A DNA stretch of 64,000 nt from Fibrobacter sp. (GCA_017412605.1 JAFPWY010000013.1:248001-312000), one strand, 5' to 3'; counted from the first letter of the stretch, positions 42,173-51,277 are shown. Numbers and translations are program-made. Notes: generated from the letters alone by a model not told the origin.

Positions 42173-42757
42173 TCAGTATTTTTCCCTGCAAGGAATGACG
42201 ACGTTCATTTGAACGTCGGTGTCCTTCTGCTCAAGGGGCTCTTTCGAAATCTGTGCGGGCGTGGCGATGCCAGCCTTGTAGGAATGCGGGTGCTTGGCGA
42301 GGAACTTGTCGTAGTAACCCTTGCCATGTCCGATGCGATTTCCATTAAAATTGAATTTTGTGCCTGGAACGAGGAATATGGGAATATCTTCCTCGAATTT
42401 TTCAAGGCCATCCTTCGGTTCCATAATGCCGAATTTCCCAGGAACAAGGTCCTTGCGCAGGCTGCTTACTTTGTAAAAGTTCATGATGCCCTCGCCTTCG
42501 CAGCGCGGCAGCAGCAGGCGGCCTTCGCGGGCGAGTTCTTCGATAATGGGCATGATGTTCGGCTCGCCTTTCATCGGGTAGAACGCGGCGATGTTTCTTG
42601 CGTCGTGGTATCCCGGAATGTCGTGGATTTCTTGCCAGGGTTCGCCGATGATGTCGTCGCCTTTCTTGTCGCGACGCTTTTTCAGGATAAGTTCGATGAT
42701 GGGGCTGCTGCCGAACACGAATATCGCAAGGAACAGTACGAGTATCGAGGTTCCCAT
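42173..42757 (-). CDS. 5-formyltetrahydrofolate cyclo-ligase with N-terminal membrane helix
   Basis: A 194-aa protein of the 5-FTHF cyclo-ligase fold (ATP-dependent conversion of folinate to methenyl-THF). Recognisable parts: FYPMKGEPNIMPIIEELAREGRLLLPR, GKFGIMEP, and the C-terminal VPGTKFNFNGNRIGHGKGYYDKFL. The usual N-terminal basic helix that contacts ATP is replaced by a hydrophobic segment (TSILVLFLAIFVFG, residues 3-16) and a basic stretch KKRRDKK, so it looks membrane-anchored. ATG 42757 directly follows the RNase D stop (2-nt gap). Enzymatic activity is uncertain because of the altered N-terminus. Confidence 0.82.
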   Translation of the reverse strand: MGTSILVLFLAIFVFGSSPIIELILKKRRDKKGDDIIGEPWQEIHDIPGYHDARNIAAFYPMKGEPNIMPIIEELAREGRLLLPRCEGEGIMNFYKVSSLRKDLVPGKFGIMEPKDGLEKFEEDIPIFLVPGTKFNFNGNRIGHGKGYYDKFLAKHPHSYKAGIATPAQISKEPLEQKDTDVQMNVVIPCREKY

Positions 42758-42759
42758 TT

Positions 42760-43917
42760 CTAGCTCCTGATGGCGCGCGCTGCAGTCGGGAGTTTGTCCT
42801 GAAGGATTTCGTTCCAGATTTTGCGCTGCCATTGCATCAGGTGAGCTTCGTCGTAGCGGTCCTGCCAGGGCATGGTTCCCGGTGCGGCCAGCCAGATGAG
42901 CTGAGACTTATTCGCGACCATCGAAGGGTCTATATGGAGTGCTTCGGCCTTTTCGTCGCGCCACATCTTGAGCGAAAGTAGGAGGTCGGCATTCGGTACC
43001 ACTGGCGGGGGAGGTGCTTTGGGCAGCTTGGCTGGCCAGTTCTCTTCGGGGGTGGCGCAGGCTGCACGGAGCATGGCCATGAAGGAATCGTAGCGTTCTC
43101 CCTTGAAGTTGCGGGGCAACTTGGGCAGTTTATTCTCGTCAAAATTGGGGAATGTCGCCTGGACGTTGCGCACGATGGCGAGCATCAGTTCTGCGGGCAT
43201 GACCTTGTATGGGGGACGGTCCATGGCCTCGGCTTCTTTTTCCCGCCATTCCCAAAGATGCTTGAGAATGTTCAGTGCGCAGGGGTTGTATATGCTGGAA
43301 CCTGTGATGCGCCAGGGGTCTTTCTTGGGCGGGGCCGGGTGCCTAGAATGTTCTATCAGTGCGTTGCACTGTTCGGTCAGCCAACTCATGCGGTTTGCCG
43401 CTTGCAACTTTTCAACCAGGATGGCGCAGAGTTCGTGCAGGTAGAACGTATCGTGGATGGCGTATTCGCACATCTCGAGCGGGAGCGGGCGGATAGTCCA
43501 GTCGGCACGCTGGTTCTCTTTCTTGAGCTCGTCGCCGAAATATTCGCGAACGAGATCGGCCAATCCGAGGTGTGGCTCGCCGAGCAACTTTGCAGCGAGC
43601 ATCGTGTCGAAAATGTTTTTCGGGCTGAACTGGTAGGTCTGCCACAGGAGTCGCAGGTCGTAGTCCGCACCGTGGAAAATAAGCGTCTGCATGGCGCGTG
43701 CCTTGAATAGCGGGGCGAGGTCTATACCGCAGAGGGGGTCGACGATATAGTAATGGTCCCCGATGGTAATTTGGATAAGGCAGAGCCGTGCTAAATAATG
43801 ATGCATAGAATCGGCCTCCGTATCGACGGCGGCCATATCATACAAGTCGAGATCTTCGAGAAGCTTGGCGAGGGATTCCTCGCTGTCTACCAAGATGTAT
43901 TTTTCGTTTTGCAACAT
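42760..43917 (-). CDS. rnd: ribonuclease D
   Basis: 3'-5' exoribonuclease of the DEDD family with an HRDC domain, 385 aa; trims tRNA and other small RNA 3' ends. Exo motifs: AAVDTEADS (D, E), LIFHGADYDLRLL (D), and YAIHDTFYL (YxxxD), with two metal ions bound by the acidic residues. The HRDC-like helical part contains PPYKVMPAELMLAIVRN, and a shorter second helical repeat ends the protein. I start at ATG 43917 (MLQNEKYILVDSEE), since the upstream extension is not conserved-looking. First of three close minus-strand genes. Confidence 0.88.
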   Translation of the reverse strand: MLQNEKYILVDSEESLAKLLEDLDLYDMAAVDTEADSMHHYLARLCLIQITIGDHYYIVDPLCGIDLAPLFKARAMQTLIFHGADYDLRLLWQTYQFSPKNIFDTMLAAKLLGEPHLGLADLVREYFGDELKKENQRADWTIRPLPLEMCEYAIHDTFYLHELCAILVEKLQAANRMSWLTEQCNALIEHSRHPAPPKKDPWRITGSSIYNPCALNILKHLWEWREKEAEAMDRPPYKVMPAELMLAIVRNVQATFPNFDENKLPKLPRNFKGERYDSFMAMLRAACATPEENWPAKLPKAPPPPVVPNADLLLSLKMWRDEKAEALHIDPSMVANKSQLIWLAAPGTMPWQDRYDEAHLMQWQRKIWNEILQDKLPTAARAIRS

Positions 43918-43997
43918 TACCTGTGAAATGTAACTAAATTGCGAAAAAATGAGAACTCCGAAATGAAAAAGACGGCTCGATAAAGGGACTTGCTTCG

Positions 43998-44903
43998 TTA
44001 CCCGCAATGACGTTTGAGTGCCTCGATGTAGGAGTTGGCGTAGCGCGAAAGCGTGATTCCCTTGCGAGTCACGATACCGATGGTCATCTTGTCGAGGACT
44101 GCGAGTGGCTTTGCGATGATGTCCTTGCCGTTCAGCTTGTGGCTGATGACTCCTGAACAGATGGTATAGCCGTCGAGGCCGATGAGTAGGTTGAAAAGCG
44201 TGGCGCGGTCGCGGACCTTGATATTGCGTGGACAGTCGAAGTCAATGGCCGTGAGCGGCTCTTCGGCGAAATAGAACGAGTTGAAGTTGCCCTGTTCGTA
44301 AGTCAGGTACGGGTATGGCTTCAAGTCGGCGAGCGAGATGCGTTCCTTTTTTGCGAGCGGATTCTTCGATGACATGAATACGTGGAGCGGTGTTGTAAAG
44401 AGTTGTTCAAAAACGAGATTGTTCTTTTGTATCAGCTTGCGGATGACTTTTTCGTTCTTGCCGCTGAGGTAGAGTACCCCAATTTCACTTTTCATTTTGG
44501 CTACATCGTCGATAATCTCGTTTGTCTGCGTTTCGCGGAGCGTGAAGTCGTAGCTTGGACCACCGAATTTGCGGATGACATCGACAAAGGCGTTCACGGC
44601 GAAGGAGTAGTGCTGGCAGCTGACGGAAAAGATTGTATTGCCGTTCTCGCCGCCTTTGTAGTGGTCCTCGAGGAGGGCTGCCTGTTCCAGCACCTGGCGC
44701 GCGTACGAGAGGAATTCGTCGCCTTCGTTTGTTATGGTGACACCCTTGTTGCTGCGGTTGAAGATGGTGACACCCATCTCTTCCTCGAGTTCGTGGATGG
44801 CTGCGGTCAAACTTGGCTGCGAAATGAAGACACGCTTGGATGCTTCGGTGATGTTCAGTGTATCGGCTACCGCGACGGCGTATTTAAGTTGTTGTAAAGT
44901 CAT
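43998..44903 (-). CDS. LysR-family transcriptional regulator
   Basis: LysR-type regulator, 301 aa. The N-terminal helix-turn-helix is standard: LQQLKYAVAVADTLNITEASKRVFISQPSLTAAIHELE, with NRSNKGVTITNEGDEFL. The C-terminal ligand domain is of the CysB/OxyR fold (VFEQLFTTPLHVFMSSKNPLA). It is divergent from metE, with a T-N11-A palindrome between them, so it probably controls metE and itself; in other bacteria MetR, also LysR-type, uses homocysteine as co-inducer, but the ligand here is unknown. Five degenerate heptads directly precede its ATG and no Shine-Dalgarno sequence is visible. Confidence 0.9.
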   Translation of the reverse strand: MTLQQLKYAVAVADTLNITEASKRVFISQPSLTAAIHELEEEMGVTIFNRSNKGVTITNEGDEFLSYARQVLEQAALLEDHYKGGENGNTIFSVSCQHYSFAVNAFVDVIRKFGGPSYDFTLRETQTNEIIDDVAKMKSEIGVLYLSGKNEKVIRKLIQKNNLVFEQLFTTPLHVFMSSKNPLAKKERISLADLKPYPYLTYEQGNFNSFYFAEEPLTAIDFDCPRNIKVRDRATLFNLLIGLDGYTICSGVISHKLNGKDIIAKPLAVLDKMTIGIVTRKGITLSRYANSYIEALKRHCG

Positions 44904-44910
44904 AGGGGGG

Positions 44911-44945
44911 TGAGCTGTGAGCTATGAGCAATGAGTGATGAGGGG
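44911..44945. repeat. degenerate 7-nt repeat array before lysR-type gene
   Basis: Five head-to-tail heptads: TGAGCTG, TGAGCTA, TGAGCAA, TGAGTGA, TGAGGGG, in the predicted 5' leader of the regulator gene. Confidence 0.75.
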
Positions 44946-44969
44946 TTTGGGTTAGTGACTTTGTTCTAT

Positions 44970-44986
44970 CATAGGTTTAAACTATG
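44970..44986. promoter_or_regulatory. LysR-type operator between regulator and metE
   Basis: CATAGGTTTAAACTATG has inverted arms CATAG/CTATG and a T-N11-A core. Its centre is about 68 bp before the predicted metE transcription start, the usual activating position of LysR proteins, and it overlaps the putative promoter of the regulator itself. Confidence 0.5.
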
Positions 44987-45031
44987 GTGAACGCATAAAA
45001 AATAGTATTTTACCTATTTCAAAAAAGAGGG

Positions 45032-45039
45032 TATATTTG
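45032..45039 (+). promoter_or_regulatory. metE -7 box TATATTTG
   Basis: An exact TAnnTTTG match 43 nt before ATG 45083. No TTG is found at the -33 position, which fits activator dependence. Confidence 0.55.
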
Positions 45040-45082
45040 GGAGCGTTCAAGAAAAACATGTAAAAAAGGTAGGTAAATCAAT

Positions 45083-47356
45083 ATGACGGCAAAGAAGACA
45101 TCGGTTATCGGTTTCCCGCGCATTGGCAAGGCCCGCGAACTCAAGTTTGCTAGTGAAAAATTCTTTAAGGGCGAAGTCTCCGAAGCGGATCTCCAGAAGA
45201 CCGCCGCAGAAATCCGCCAGTACGGTTGGCAGAAGCAGAAGGCAGCCGGGATCTCGTTCATCCCGTCCAACGACTTCTCGTTCTACGATAACGTTCTCGA
45301 TACGGCGTTCTTGCTCGGTGCCGTTCCGGCCCGTTATAAGGAACTCGGCCTTTCCGCCCTTGAGACTTATTTTGCCGCGGCCCACGGCTATCAGGGCGCC
45401 AAGGGCGACGTCAAGGCGCTCCCGATGAAGAAGTGGTTCAATACGAACTACCACTACATCGTGCCCGAGCTGGACGATTCCACCGAGCTCGCCCTCTCCG
45501 GCGACGTGAAGCCCCTCCAGGAATACAACGAAGCCAAGGCCGCCGGCATCCAGACCGTGCCGAGCCTCATCGGTCCCTACACGTTCCTGCGCTTGGCCCG
45601 CTACAACGGCAACAAGAAGGCTGACGCTTTTGCCGCTTCTGCCGTGAATGCCTATTTGAAGTTGGTGGAACAGCTTGCGGCTGCTGGAGCCGAATGGATC
45701 GCTTTTGCCGAGCCTGCCCTCGTCTTTGACGTGAACGATGAAGAAAAGCAACTCTTCAAGTCTATCTATGCGTTCCTGCTGGAACAGGTCCATGCGAAGA
45801 TTTCCGCAAAGATTCTCTTGCAGACCTACTTCGGCGATATCCGCGATGTTTACCAGGATATCGTTTCGTTCGGCTTCGACGGTATTGGCCTCGACTTTGT
45901 GGAAGGCCTCAAGTCGCTTGAACTCATCAAGACCGGATTCCCGAAGAACGCAGTCCTCTTTGCGGGCGTGGTGAACGGCAAGAACATCTGGCGCGCTGAT
46001 TATGCGCAGAAGAACGCCCTCCTCGCCGAAATCGAGAAGTTCGTGGATGCCGCCAACATCGTGGTGGGTACCTCCTGTTCCCTGCTGCATGTGCCTTACA
46101 CCGTTGCCGCCGAGCAGAAACTCCCCGCGGAAACCCTGAAGCATTTTGCCTTCGCCGAGGAAAAGCTAGTGGAACTTGCCGACCTCGCCAATGCCGACGC
46201 GGCCGCCCTCGAAAAGAACAAGGCCCTGTTTGCCGCCGCTCGCGTGAGCGAAAATGCTGCGGTGCAGTCCGCGCTTGCCGCCCTCAATGATGCCGACTTC
46301 GTGCGTAGCCCGTCCCGCGCCGACCGCAAGAAGGTGCAGAAGAAGGTCTTCGGTCTCCCGGCTTTCCCCACGACAACGATTGGTTCGTTCCCGCAGACGG
46401 CTGAAGTCCGTGCGAACCGTGCCGCCTTCAAGAAGGGCGAAATCACTCGCGAACAATATGTGGCGTTCAACCAGAAGAAGATTGCGGAATGCATCGCTCT
46501 GCAAGAAAGCATCGGCCTCGACGTTATTGTGCATGGCGAATTCGAGCGCAACGACATGGTGGAATATTTTGGAACGCAGATTGACGGGTTCATCTTCACG
46601 CAGAACGCCTGGGTGCAGAGCTACGGCACTCGCTGCGTCAAGCCGCCTGTAGTGTGGGGCGATATTCACCGCAGCAAGCCCATCACCGTCGAATGGTCCG
46701 TGTTTGCCCAGAAGCAGACGAACAAGCCCGTGAAGGGCATGCTCACTGGCCCCGTGACGATTCTCAACTGGTCTTTCCCGCGCGAAGATATTTCGCTCAA
46801 GGCGCAGGCCCAGCAGATTGGCCTTGCCATCCGTGACGAAGTCCTTGACCTCGAAAAGAACGGCATCAAGATTATCCAGATTGACGAGGCCGCCCTCCGC
46901 GAGAAGCTGCCGCTGCGCAAGAGCGACTGGCACAAGGAATACCTCGACTGGGCTATCCCCGCATTCCGCCTGGTGCACGCGAAGGTCAAGCCTGAGACGC
47001 AGATCCACACGCACATGTGCTACAGCGAGTTCAACGACATTGTCCGCGACATCGACGCCATGGATGCCGACGTGATTACGTTCGAGGCGAGCCGTTCTGA
47101 CCTCAAACTGCTTGATGCACTCAACGAGGCGCATTTCGAAACGCAGGTTGGCCCGGGCGTGTACGACATCCACTCGCCGCGCGTACCCTCTGTCGAGGAA
47201 ATAGTCAATACGCTCCACAAGATTCTTGACAAGGTTCCGCAGGAGAACGTGTGGGTGAACCCCGATTGCGGCCTCAAGACCCGTGGCGAGACGGAGACGA
47301 CTGCAAGCCTCAAGAACCTGGTCGCCGCAGCCAAGCAGTTGCGCGCCGAAGCCTAG
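45083..47356 (+). CDS. metE: cobalamin-independent methionine synthase
   Basis: Transfers the methyl of 5-methyl-tetrahydropteroyl-triglutamate to homocysteine, last step of methionine synthesis, without B12; 757 aa, full length. The N-terminal barrel starts [16 protein letters not shown]; the C-terminal barrel begins [16 protein letters not shown]. Zinc ligands are visible as His644 and Cys646 in [10 protein letters not shown] and Cys729 in [18 protein letters not shown] is also typical. Monocistronic, divergent from a LysR regulator that probably activates it. The metE product is needed where B12 is limiting. Confidence 0.97.
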   Translation: MTAKKTSVIGFPRIGKARELKFASEKFFKGEVSEADLQKTAAEIRQYGWQKQKAAGISFIPSNDFSFYDNVLDTAFLLGAVPARYKELGLSALETYFAAAHGYQGAKGDVKALPMKKWFNTNYHYIVPELDDSTELALSGDVKPLQEYNEAKAAGIQTVPSLIGPYTFLRLARYNGNKKADAFAASAVNAYLKLVEQLAAAGAEWIAFAEPALVFDVNDEEKQLFKSIYAFLLEQVHAKISAKILLQTYFGDIRDVYQDIVSFGFDGIGLDFVEGLKSLELIKTGFPKNAVLFAGVVNGKNIWRADYAQKNALLAEIEKFVDAANIVVGTSCSLLHVPYTVAAEQKLPAETLKHFAFAEEKLVELADLANADAAALEKNKALFAAARVSENAAVQSALAALNDADFVRSPSRADRKKVQKKVFGLPAFPTTTIGSFPQTAEVRANRAAFKKGEITREQYVAFNQKKIAECIALQESIGLDVIVHGEFERNDMVEYFGTQIDGFIFTQNAWVQSYGTRCVKPPVVWGDIHRSKPITVEWSVFAQKQTNKPVKGMLTGPVTILNWSFPREDISLKAQAQQIGLAIRDEVLDLEKNGIKIIQIDEAALREKLPLRKSDWHKEYLDWAIPAFRLVHAKVKPETQIHTHMCYSEFNDIVRDIDAMDADVITFEASRSDLKLLDALNEAHFETQVGPGVYDIHSPRVPSVEEIVNTLHKILDKVPQENVWVNPDCGLKTRGETETTASLKNLVAAAKQLRAEA

Positions 47357-47392
47357 AGCGAGCCTCTAGAATAGAATTTCCATATACACCCT

Positions 47393-47424
47393 AAGTCCTG
47401 TAAGTTCATGCTTGCGGGACTTTT
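47393..47424. terminator. terminator between metE and rsmA
   Basis: AAGTCCTGTAA (47393-47403) pairs with TTGCGGGACTT (47412-47422) with G-T wobbles, 8-nt loop, short T-run; the two genes are convergent. Confidence 0.6.
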
Positions 47425-47446
47425 CCGTGTTAGGGTCAAGGCGGGA

Positions 47447-48226
47447 CTAGCCCTTGATGACGTTGTAGAATTCCAGGAACTGTGCGGGGGAGAGTTCCTC
47501 GGCGCGGACGGTAGTGGGATAGTCCAGGAACTCGATGGCTTCCTGGATTTTCTTTTTGTCGTATGCGCGACCGAAGGAGTTCGCGAGCGTTTTGCGCTTT
47601 TGCGTGAATGCGGCGCGGACAAAATCGAAGAATCCGTCGGGAGCCTCGAGCGGGCTTACCTTGGGCGTGAGGAGCATCGTGGCGCTGTCGACGTTGGGGC
47701 GCGGCGTAAAGTGCTCGGGGCCAATTTTCCGGAGGATTTGCGTGTCGGCGTAGGCGGAGACGAGTACGGACAAACTCCCGTAGTTGCTGCTGCACGGGGT
47801 GGCGCAGATGCGCTCGGCGACTTCGAGCTGGACCATGCCCATGAATCCCTTCGTGAGGTGCAGTCGCGGCATGAGCCCGGCAATGATGGCCGTGGACACG
47901 TTGTAGGGGAGGTTCCCGGTGACCCAGGGCTTTTCGTGGGTGTCGAGGAATGCCTGCAGGTCGAATTTTAGGAAGTCGATGTTCGCGATGTGGAAGTTGT
48001 CGCGGCCCTGGAATTTTTGTTCCAAAAATTCGACGCACTGCTCGTCGATTTCGACGGCAGTGAGTTCCACGGCGCGGTCCAGGAGGTGCTCCGTGAGCGC
48101 GCCGTGGCCAGGACCGATTTCCAGCACAACGTCGTGCTCATTTACGGGCAAGTCCCCCGCAATCAGTTTCGCGGTAGGGACATCCAAGAAGTTCTGTCCG
48201 AATTTTCGGCGGCGGGCTCTATCCAT
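47447..48226 (-). CDS. rsmA: 16S rRNA dimethyladenosine transferase
   Basis: KsgA/RsmA, 259 aa, dimethylating two adjacent adenosines in the 3' end hairpin of 16S rRNA. Motifs: RRKFGQNFL near the start, LEIGPGHGALTEHLL (AdoMet site), TAVEIDEQ, and the catalytic NLPYNVSTAII. Usual length. The gene is divergent from the Nudix gene with only 41 nt between start codons. Convergent with metE through a shared terminator. Confidence 0.95.
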   Translation of the reverse strand: MDRARRRKFGQNFLDVPTAKLIAGDLPVNEHDVVLEIGPGHGALTEHLLDRAVELTAVEIDEQCVEFLEQKFQGRDNFHIANIDFLKFDLQAFLDTHEKPWVTGNLPYNVSTAIIAGLMPRLHLTKGFMGMVQLEVAERICATPCSSNYGSLSVLVSAYADTQILRKIGPEHFTPRPNVDSATMLLTPKVSPLEAPDGFFDFVRAAFTQKRKTLANSFGRAYDKKKIQEAIEFLDYPTTVRAEELSPAQFLEFYNVIKG

Positions 48227-48254
48227 GACGTAAAAAATAGAAAAAGTCTTTTGT

Positions 48255-48262
48255 TACATTTG
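48255..48262 (+). promoter_or_regulatory. -7 box TACATTTG, 5 nt before Nudix ATG
   Basis: TACATTTG, then exactly 5 nt, then ATG 48268. If this is the promoter, transcription starts at or next to the A of the start codon. Confidence 0.5.
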
Positions 48263-48267
48263 GGGCC

Positions 48268-48666
48268 ATGAAACGGATTGAAGTTGTGGCGGGAATCATT
48301 TGCGACGGAGCTCCTCGGGCGCCGGGAACCCGGTATTTCGCGACCCAACGGGGCTATGGCGACTTCAAGGATTTCTGGGAATTCCCGGGCGGCAAGATGG
48401 AATCCGGTGAAACGCCGGAACAGGCACTGGCCCGTGAACTCAAGGAAGAACTGGCTGTTGACGTGTCTGTTGGTGAATTTATCTGTACCGTTGAACATGA
48501 CTATCCTGCATTCCATCTGACCATGCATTGCTTTTTCTGTTCCATAGATAGCGGTCGCCTTACGCTGCTGGAGCACGAGGCTGCCAAGTGGGTTGACTCC
48601 TCGGAAATGCGTAATCTGGACTGGCTCCCTGCCGATGTCCAGGTTGTCTCGGCTCTGCTTGGCTGA
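48268..48666 (+). CDS. Nudix hydrolase (MutT-like)
   Basis: A 132-aa Nudix hydrolase. The Nudix box GGKMESGETPEQALARELKEEL matches GX5EX7REUXEE; the position after is Ala where Gly is usual. The N-terminal VVAGIICDGAPRAP and late EAAKWVDSSEMRNLDWLPAD resemble MutT, the 8-oxo-dGTP sanitising enzyme, but substrate specificity cannot be decided from sequence. No ribosome-binding site; a TACATTTG box sits 5 nt before ATG, suggesting a leaderless message. Followed 22 nt later by trpS on the same strand with its own box. Confidence 0.9.
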   Translation: MKRIEVVAGIICDGAPRAPGTRYFATQRGYGDFKDFWEFPGGKMESGETPEQALARELKEELAVDVSVGEFICTVEHDYPAFHLTMHCFFCSIDSGRLTLLEHEAAKWVDSSEMRNLDWLPADVQVVSALLG

Positions 48667-48675
48667 AAAAGATTC

Positions 48676-48683
48676 TATATTTG
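48676..48683 (+). promoter_or_regulatory. -7 box TATATTTG, 5 nt before trpS ATG
   Basis: TATATTTG, then 5 nt (CGCCC), then ATG 48689. No Shine-Dalgarno sequence fits between box and ATG. Confidence 0.55.
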
Positions 48684-48688
48684 CGCCC

Positions 48689-49684
48689 ATGAAAAAGATA
48701 TCCCTTACGGGCATCAAGCCCACCGGCACGCCGCATTTAGGCAACTACCTGGGCGCCATTCGCCCGGCCCTCGAACTTTCGAAGACCTATGACACGGTCT
48801 ACTTCATTGCAGACTATCACGCGCTTACCACCGTCCAGAACGGTGCCGAGATGCGCGCCAATATCTACAAGATTGCCGCCACTTGGCTCGCTCTCGGCCT
48901 GAACCCCGAAGAAGGCTTGTTCTACAAGCAGAGCGATATTCCCGAAATTTTCGAACTCAGCTGGGCACTCAGCTGCTTTACGCCGAAGGGATTCATGAAC
49001 CGCGCCCATGCTTACAAGGACAAGGTCGCCAAGAACGAAGCCGCCGGCGAGGACCCGGATGCGAACGTGAACATGGGCCTCTACTGCTACCCCTGCCTGA
49101 TGGACGCCGACATCCTGATGTTCAGCGCCGACATCGTGCCTGTGGGCAAGGACCAGAAGCAGCATGTGGAATTCGCCCGCGACATCGCCATCAAGTTCAA
49201 CAAGCACTTCGGCGAAGATGTCTTTACGATTCCGGAACCGGTGTTCCAGGAAACGACGGGTATCATCCCCGGTCTCGACGGTCGCAAGATGAGCAAGTCC
49301 TACGACAACGTGATTGACATCTTCCTCGAGAGCAAGGCATTGAAGAAGAAGATTGGCAAGATTGTCACGAACTCCCAGGGAATCGAAGAACCCAAGGATC
49401 CCGATACTTGCAACGTCTTCAAGCTGTACAAGCTTTTTGCGACTCCTGAACAGACCGAGGCGCTCGCTGCACGCTACCGCGCAGGCGGCATGGGCTGGGG
49501 CCACGCGAAGCAGGAACTCCAGAACGTTCTCGAGGAACACCTGGGCGCTGCCCGCGAAAAGTACTTCTACTTGCTCGACCACACCGAGGAAATCGACAAG
49601 ATCCTCGCGTACGGCAAGGAGAAGGCCCGCGTGAAGTCCAAGGCCATGATGGAAAAGGTGCGCTCCCTGCTCGGAACGTACTAG
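48689..49684 (+). CDS. trpS: tryptophanyl-tRNA synthetase
   Basis: Class I aminoacyl-tRNA synthetase charging tRNA-Trp, 331 aa. TGIKPTGTPHLGNYLGAIRP contains the HIGH-type signature (here PHLGN) and GRKMSKSYDN the KMSKS loop. FTPKGFMNRAHAYKDK and LYCYPCLMDADILMF are family segments. I start at ATG 48689; the upstream in-frame codon would overlap the Nudix gene. No ribosome-binding site precedes it; the TATATTTG box 5 nt upstream suggests a leaderless transcript. A GGACCCCG-TT-CGGGG hairpin lies after the stop but lacks a good T-run. Confidence 0.96.
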   Translation: MKKISLTGIKPTGTPHLGNYLGAIRPALELSKTYDTVYFIADYHALTTVQNGAEMRANIYKIAATWLALGLNPEEGLFYKQSDIPEIFELSWALSCFTPKGFMNRAHAYKDKVAKNEAAGEDPDANVNMGLYCYPCLMDADILMFSADIVPVGKDQKQHVEFARDIAIKFNKHFGEDVFTIPEPVFQETTGIIPGLDGRKMSKSYDNVIDIFLESKALKKKIGKIVTNSQGIEEPKDPDTCNVFKLYKLFATPEQTEALAARYRAGGMGWGHAKQELQNVLEEHLGAAREKYFYLLDHTEEIDKILAYGKEKARVKSKAMMEKVRSLLGTY

Positions 49685-49710
49685 TCCTTGGACCCCGTTC
49701 GGGGCCTTGT

Positions 49711-50232
49711 CTAGATTTCAAACAAGTAGCCCGCTCTCCACAGGAGAGTGGGTTTTGTGTAATCCATGAAATAGTATAGCGGATAAGAAATCTGCGTGTA
49801 GATTCCGTATAAATGAACCCAAACCTCGGCTGACAGATCGAGCGTTTCCTCGTAGTTGTATGGCAGCGCATACATGGCTTCGTTTGCATCGTTCAATGCT
49901 TTGTGCATTCCGTTTGGTGCTTCGGCAAATGAGTATCCGCTGCCGATGCCTAGGTCGATGTTGAAAGGAAGCCCCTTGAATAACGTCCAGGCGAGTCCTC
50001 CGCGGATGGCGCACCAGTAGTCGTTTTCTCCGTTTCGCCACCCCATGCCTTGGATACGCATGATTGCGGACTTGTAGCCGAATCCGACGACTACAGAAAG
50101 GGGGGCGGGGTCACCTGCAGACAAGCCGAACTGGATTCTCCTTTCTTTTATCTGTTCTTTATCGGATCCGGATGCTCCGGATGCAAGACAAATGGAGGCA
50201 AGAATCATGAGGGCTAAAAAGAATTGTCGCAT
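49711..50232 (-). CDS. small predicted outer-membrane or exported protein
   Basis: A 173-aa protein with signal peptide MRQFFLALMILASICLASGASG. The rest is rich in alternating Gly and aromatic residues (SVVVGFGYKSAIM, NIDLGIGSGYSFAE, WVHLYGIYTQISYPLYYFM), typical of a small beta-barrel or beta-sandwich. It ends in LLWRAGYLFEI, an aromatic last residue pattern compatible with an outer-membrane barrel. No family recognised. It is divergent from the DUF3078-like gene and convergent with trpS. Confidence 0.75.
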   Translation of the reverse strand: MRQFFLALMILASICLASGASGSDKEQIKERRIQFGLSAGDPAPLSVVVGFGYKSAIMRIQGMGWRNGENDYWCAIRGGLAWTLFKGLPFNIDLGIGSGYSFAEAPNGMHKALNDANEAMYALPYNYEETLDLSAEVWVHLYGIYTQISYPLYYFMDYTKPTLLWRAGYLFEI

Positions 50233-50362
50233 GTTCAAAAACTAGCTAATTATATAGGGAAAAATAGGCTTTACTTTTGTGGTAACCTTGATTGGCATCT
50301 AAAAATTCTTATTTTTTTCGTAACAGTTTACATGGCCCCATGGGCAAAAAAGAGAGGTAGAA

Positions 50363-51235
50363 ATGAAAAAGTCACTCAAAATGTTGGGCATTGCCGCTTT
50401 GGCTTGCGTGACTTCGGCTTTTGCCGAGGGCGGCATGTTCGAGGGCTCGCTTCCTGAGAACTGGACTGCCGACGTTGTCGCTGCAGTGAAGTACACCCGT
50501 ATGCACTACAGCAACTGGTCTGAAGACGGAACTTCCAGCTATACCTGGCTTGTCACTTACGATGCCGATGTGCAGGGCAAGTGGACGGTCGCTAACTGGC
50601 GTAATTTGATCGATCTGGACCTCGGACAGACTTGGACTGACGGTCTTGGCAAGCGTAAATCTGCCGACAAGATTTTCTGGGAATCCATGGTAGACTTCAA
50701 TATGACAGAAGTCCTGAAACCGTACGCGGGTCTCCGTTACGAAACCCAGTTCATGACTGGCTACAGCTACAGCGAAGATGAAGATGGTGACGAAGTCAAG
50801 ACGCCCGTTTCCTGCTTTATGGATCCGGTGTACTTCACTCAGGTTGCCGGTCTTGCCTACATCCCGAACGATAACTTCTCCCAGCGTCTCGGTTTTGCCA
50901 ACCGTGTGACGGTTTCTCATGGCTACGGCTATGCCGACGATAAGGATACCGAAGACGAAATCGAAGAAGTTAAGGACGAACCGGGTCTTGAAAGTATCAC
51001 CGAGTTCAAGTATGCCTTCTCCGACATCATGGGCTTCAAGACCCGCCTTTGGGCTTTTGCCAATTTCAAGGGTGTTGACGAAATCGACGGAAAGTGGGAA
51101 AACCTCCTGACCATCTCGATTGCTCCGCTCATCGAACTCCAGGTCGGCTTCGACATGGTCTACGACAAGGATCTCGACAAGGACGCCCAGTACAAGGACA
51201 TGATCCTGTTCGGCCTGACTTGGCGCTGGTTCTAG
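50363..51235 (+). CDS. DUF3078-like outer-membrane protein
   Basis: A 290-aa exported protein, signal peptide MKKSLKMLGIAALACVTSAFA. It resembles the DUF3078 group of Bacteroidetes/Chlorobi outer-membrane proteins: YSNWSEDGTSSYTWL, WRNLIDLDLGQTWTDG, KSADKIFWESMVDFNM, LKPYAGLRYETQF and a closing ILFGLTWRWF with terminal aromatic residue. This predicts a beta-barrel of ~12 strands. Acidic loops (DEDGDE; DDKDTEDEIEE) may bind cations. Function unknown. AGAGAGG precedes ATG 50363; a clear terminator follows. Confidence 0.85.
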   Translation: MKKSLKMLGIAALACVTSAFAEGGMFEGSLPENWTADVVAAVKYTRMHYSNWSEDGTSSYTWLVTYDADVQGKWTVANWRNLIDLDLGQTWTDGLGKRKSADKIFWESMVDFNMTEVLKPYAGLRYETQFMTGYSYSEDEDGDEVKTPVSCFMDPVYFTQVAGLAYIPNDNFSQRLGFANRVTVSHGYGYADDKDTEDEIEEVKDEPGLESITEFKYAFSDIMGFKTRLWAFANFKGVDEIDGKWENLLTISIAPLIELQVGFDMVYDKDLDKDAQYKDMILFGLTWRWF

Positions 51236-51277
51236 TGCGAAGCCCCTTGTGGGTACAAAGCATCGAAATTGTAAAAG

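Noticed and set aside
49685-49710. Terminator after trpS
   Set aside because: The GGACCCCG/CGGGG hairpin has a 2-nt loop and no T-run, so it was not listed as a terminator.
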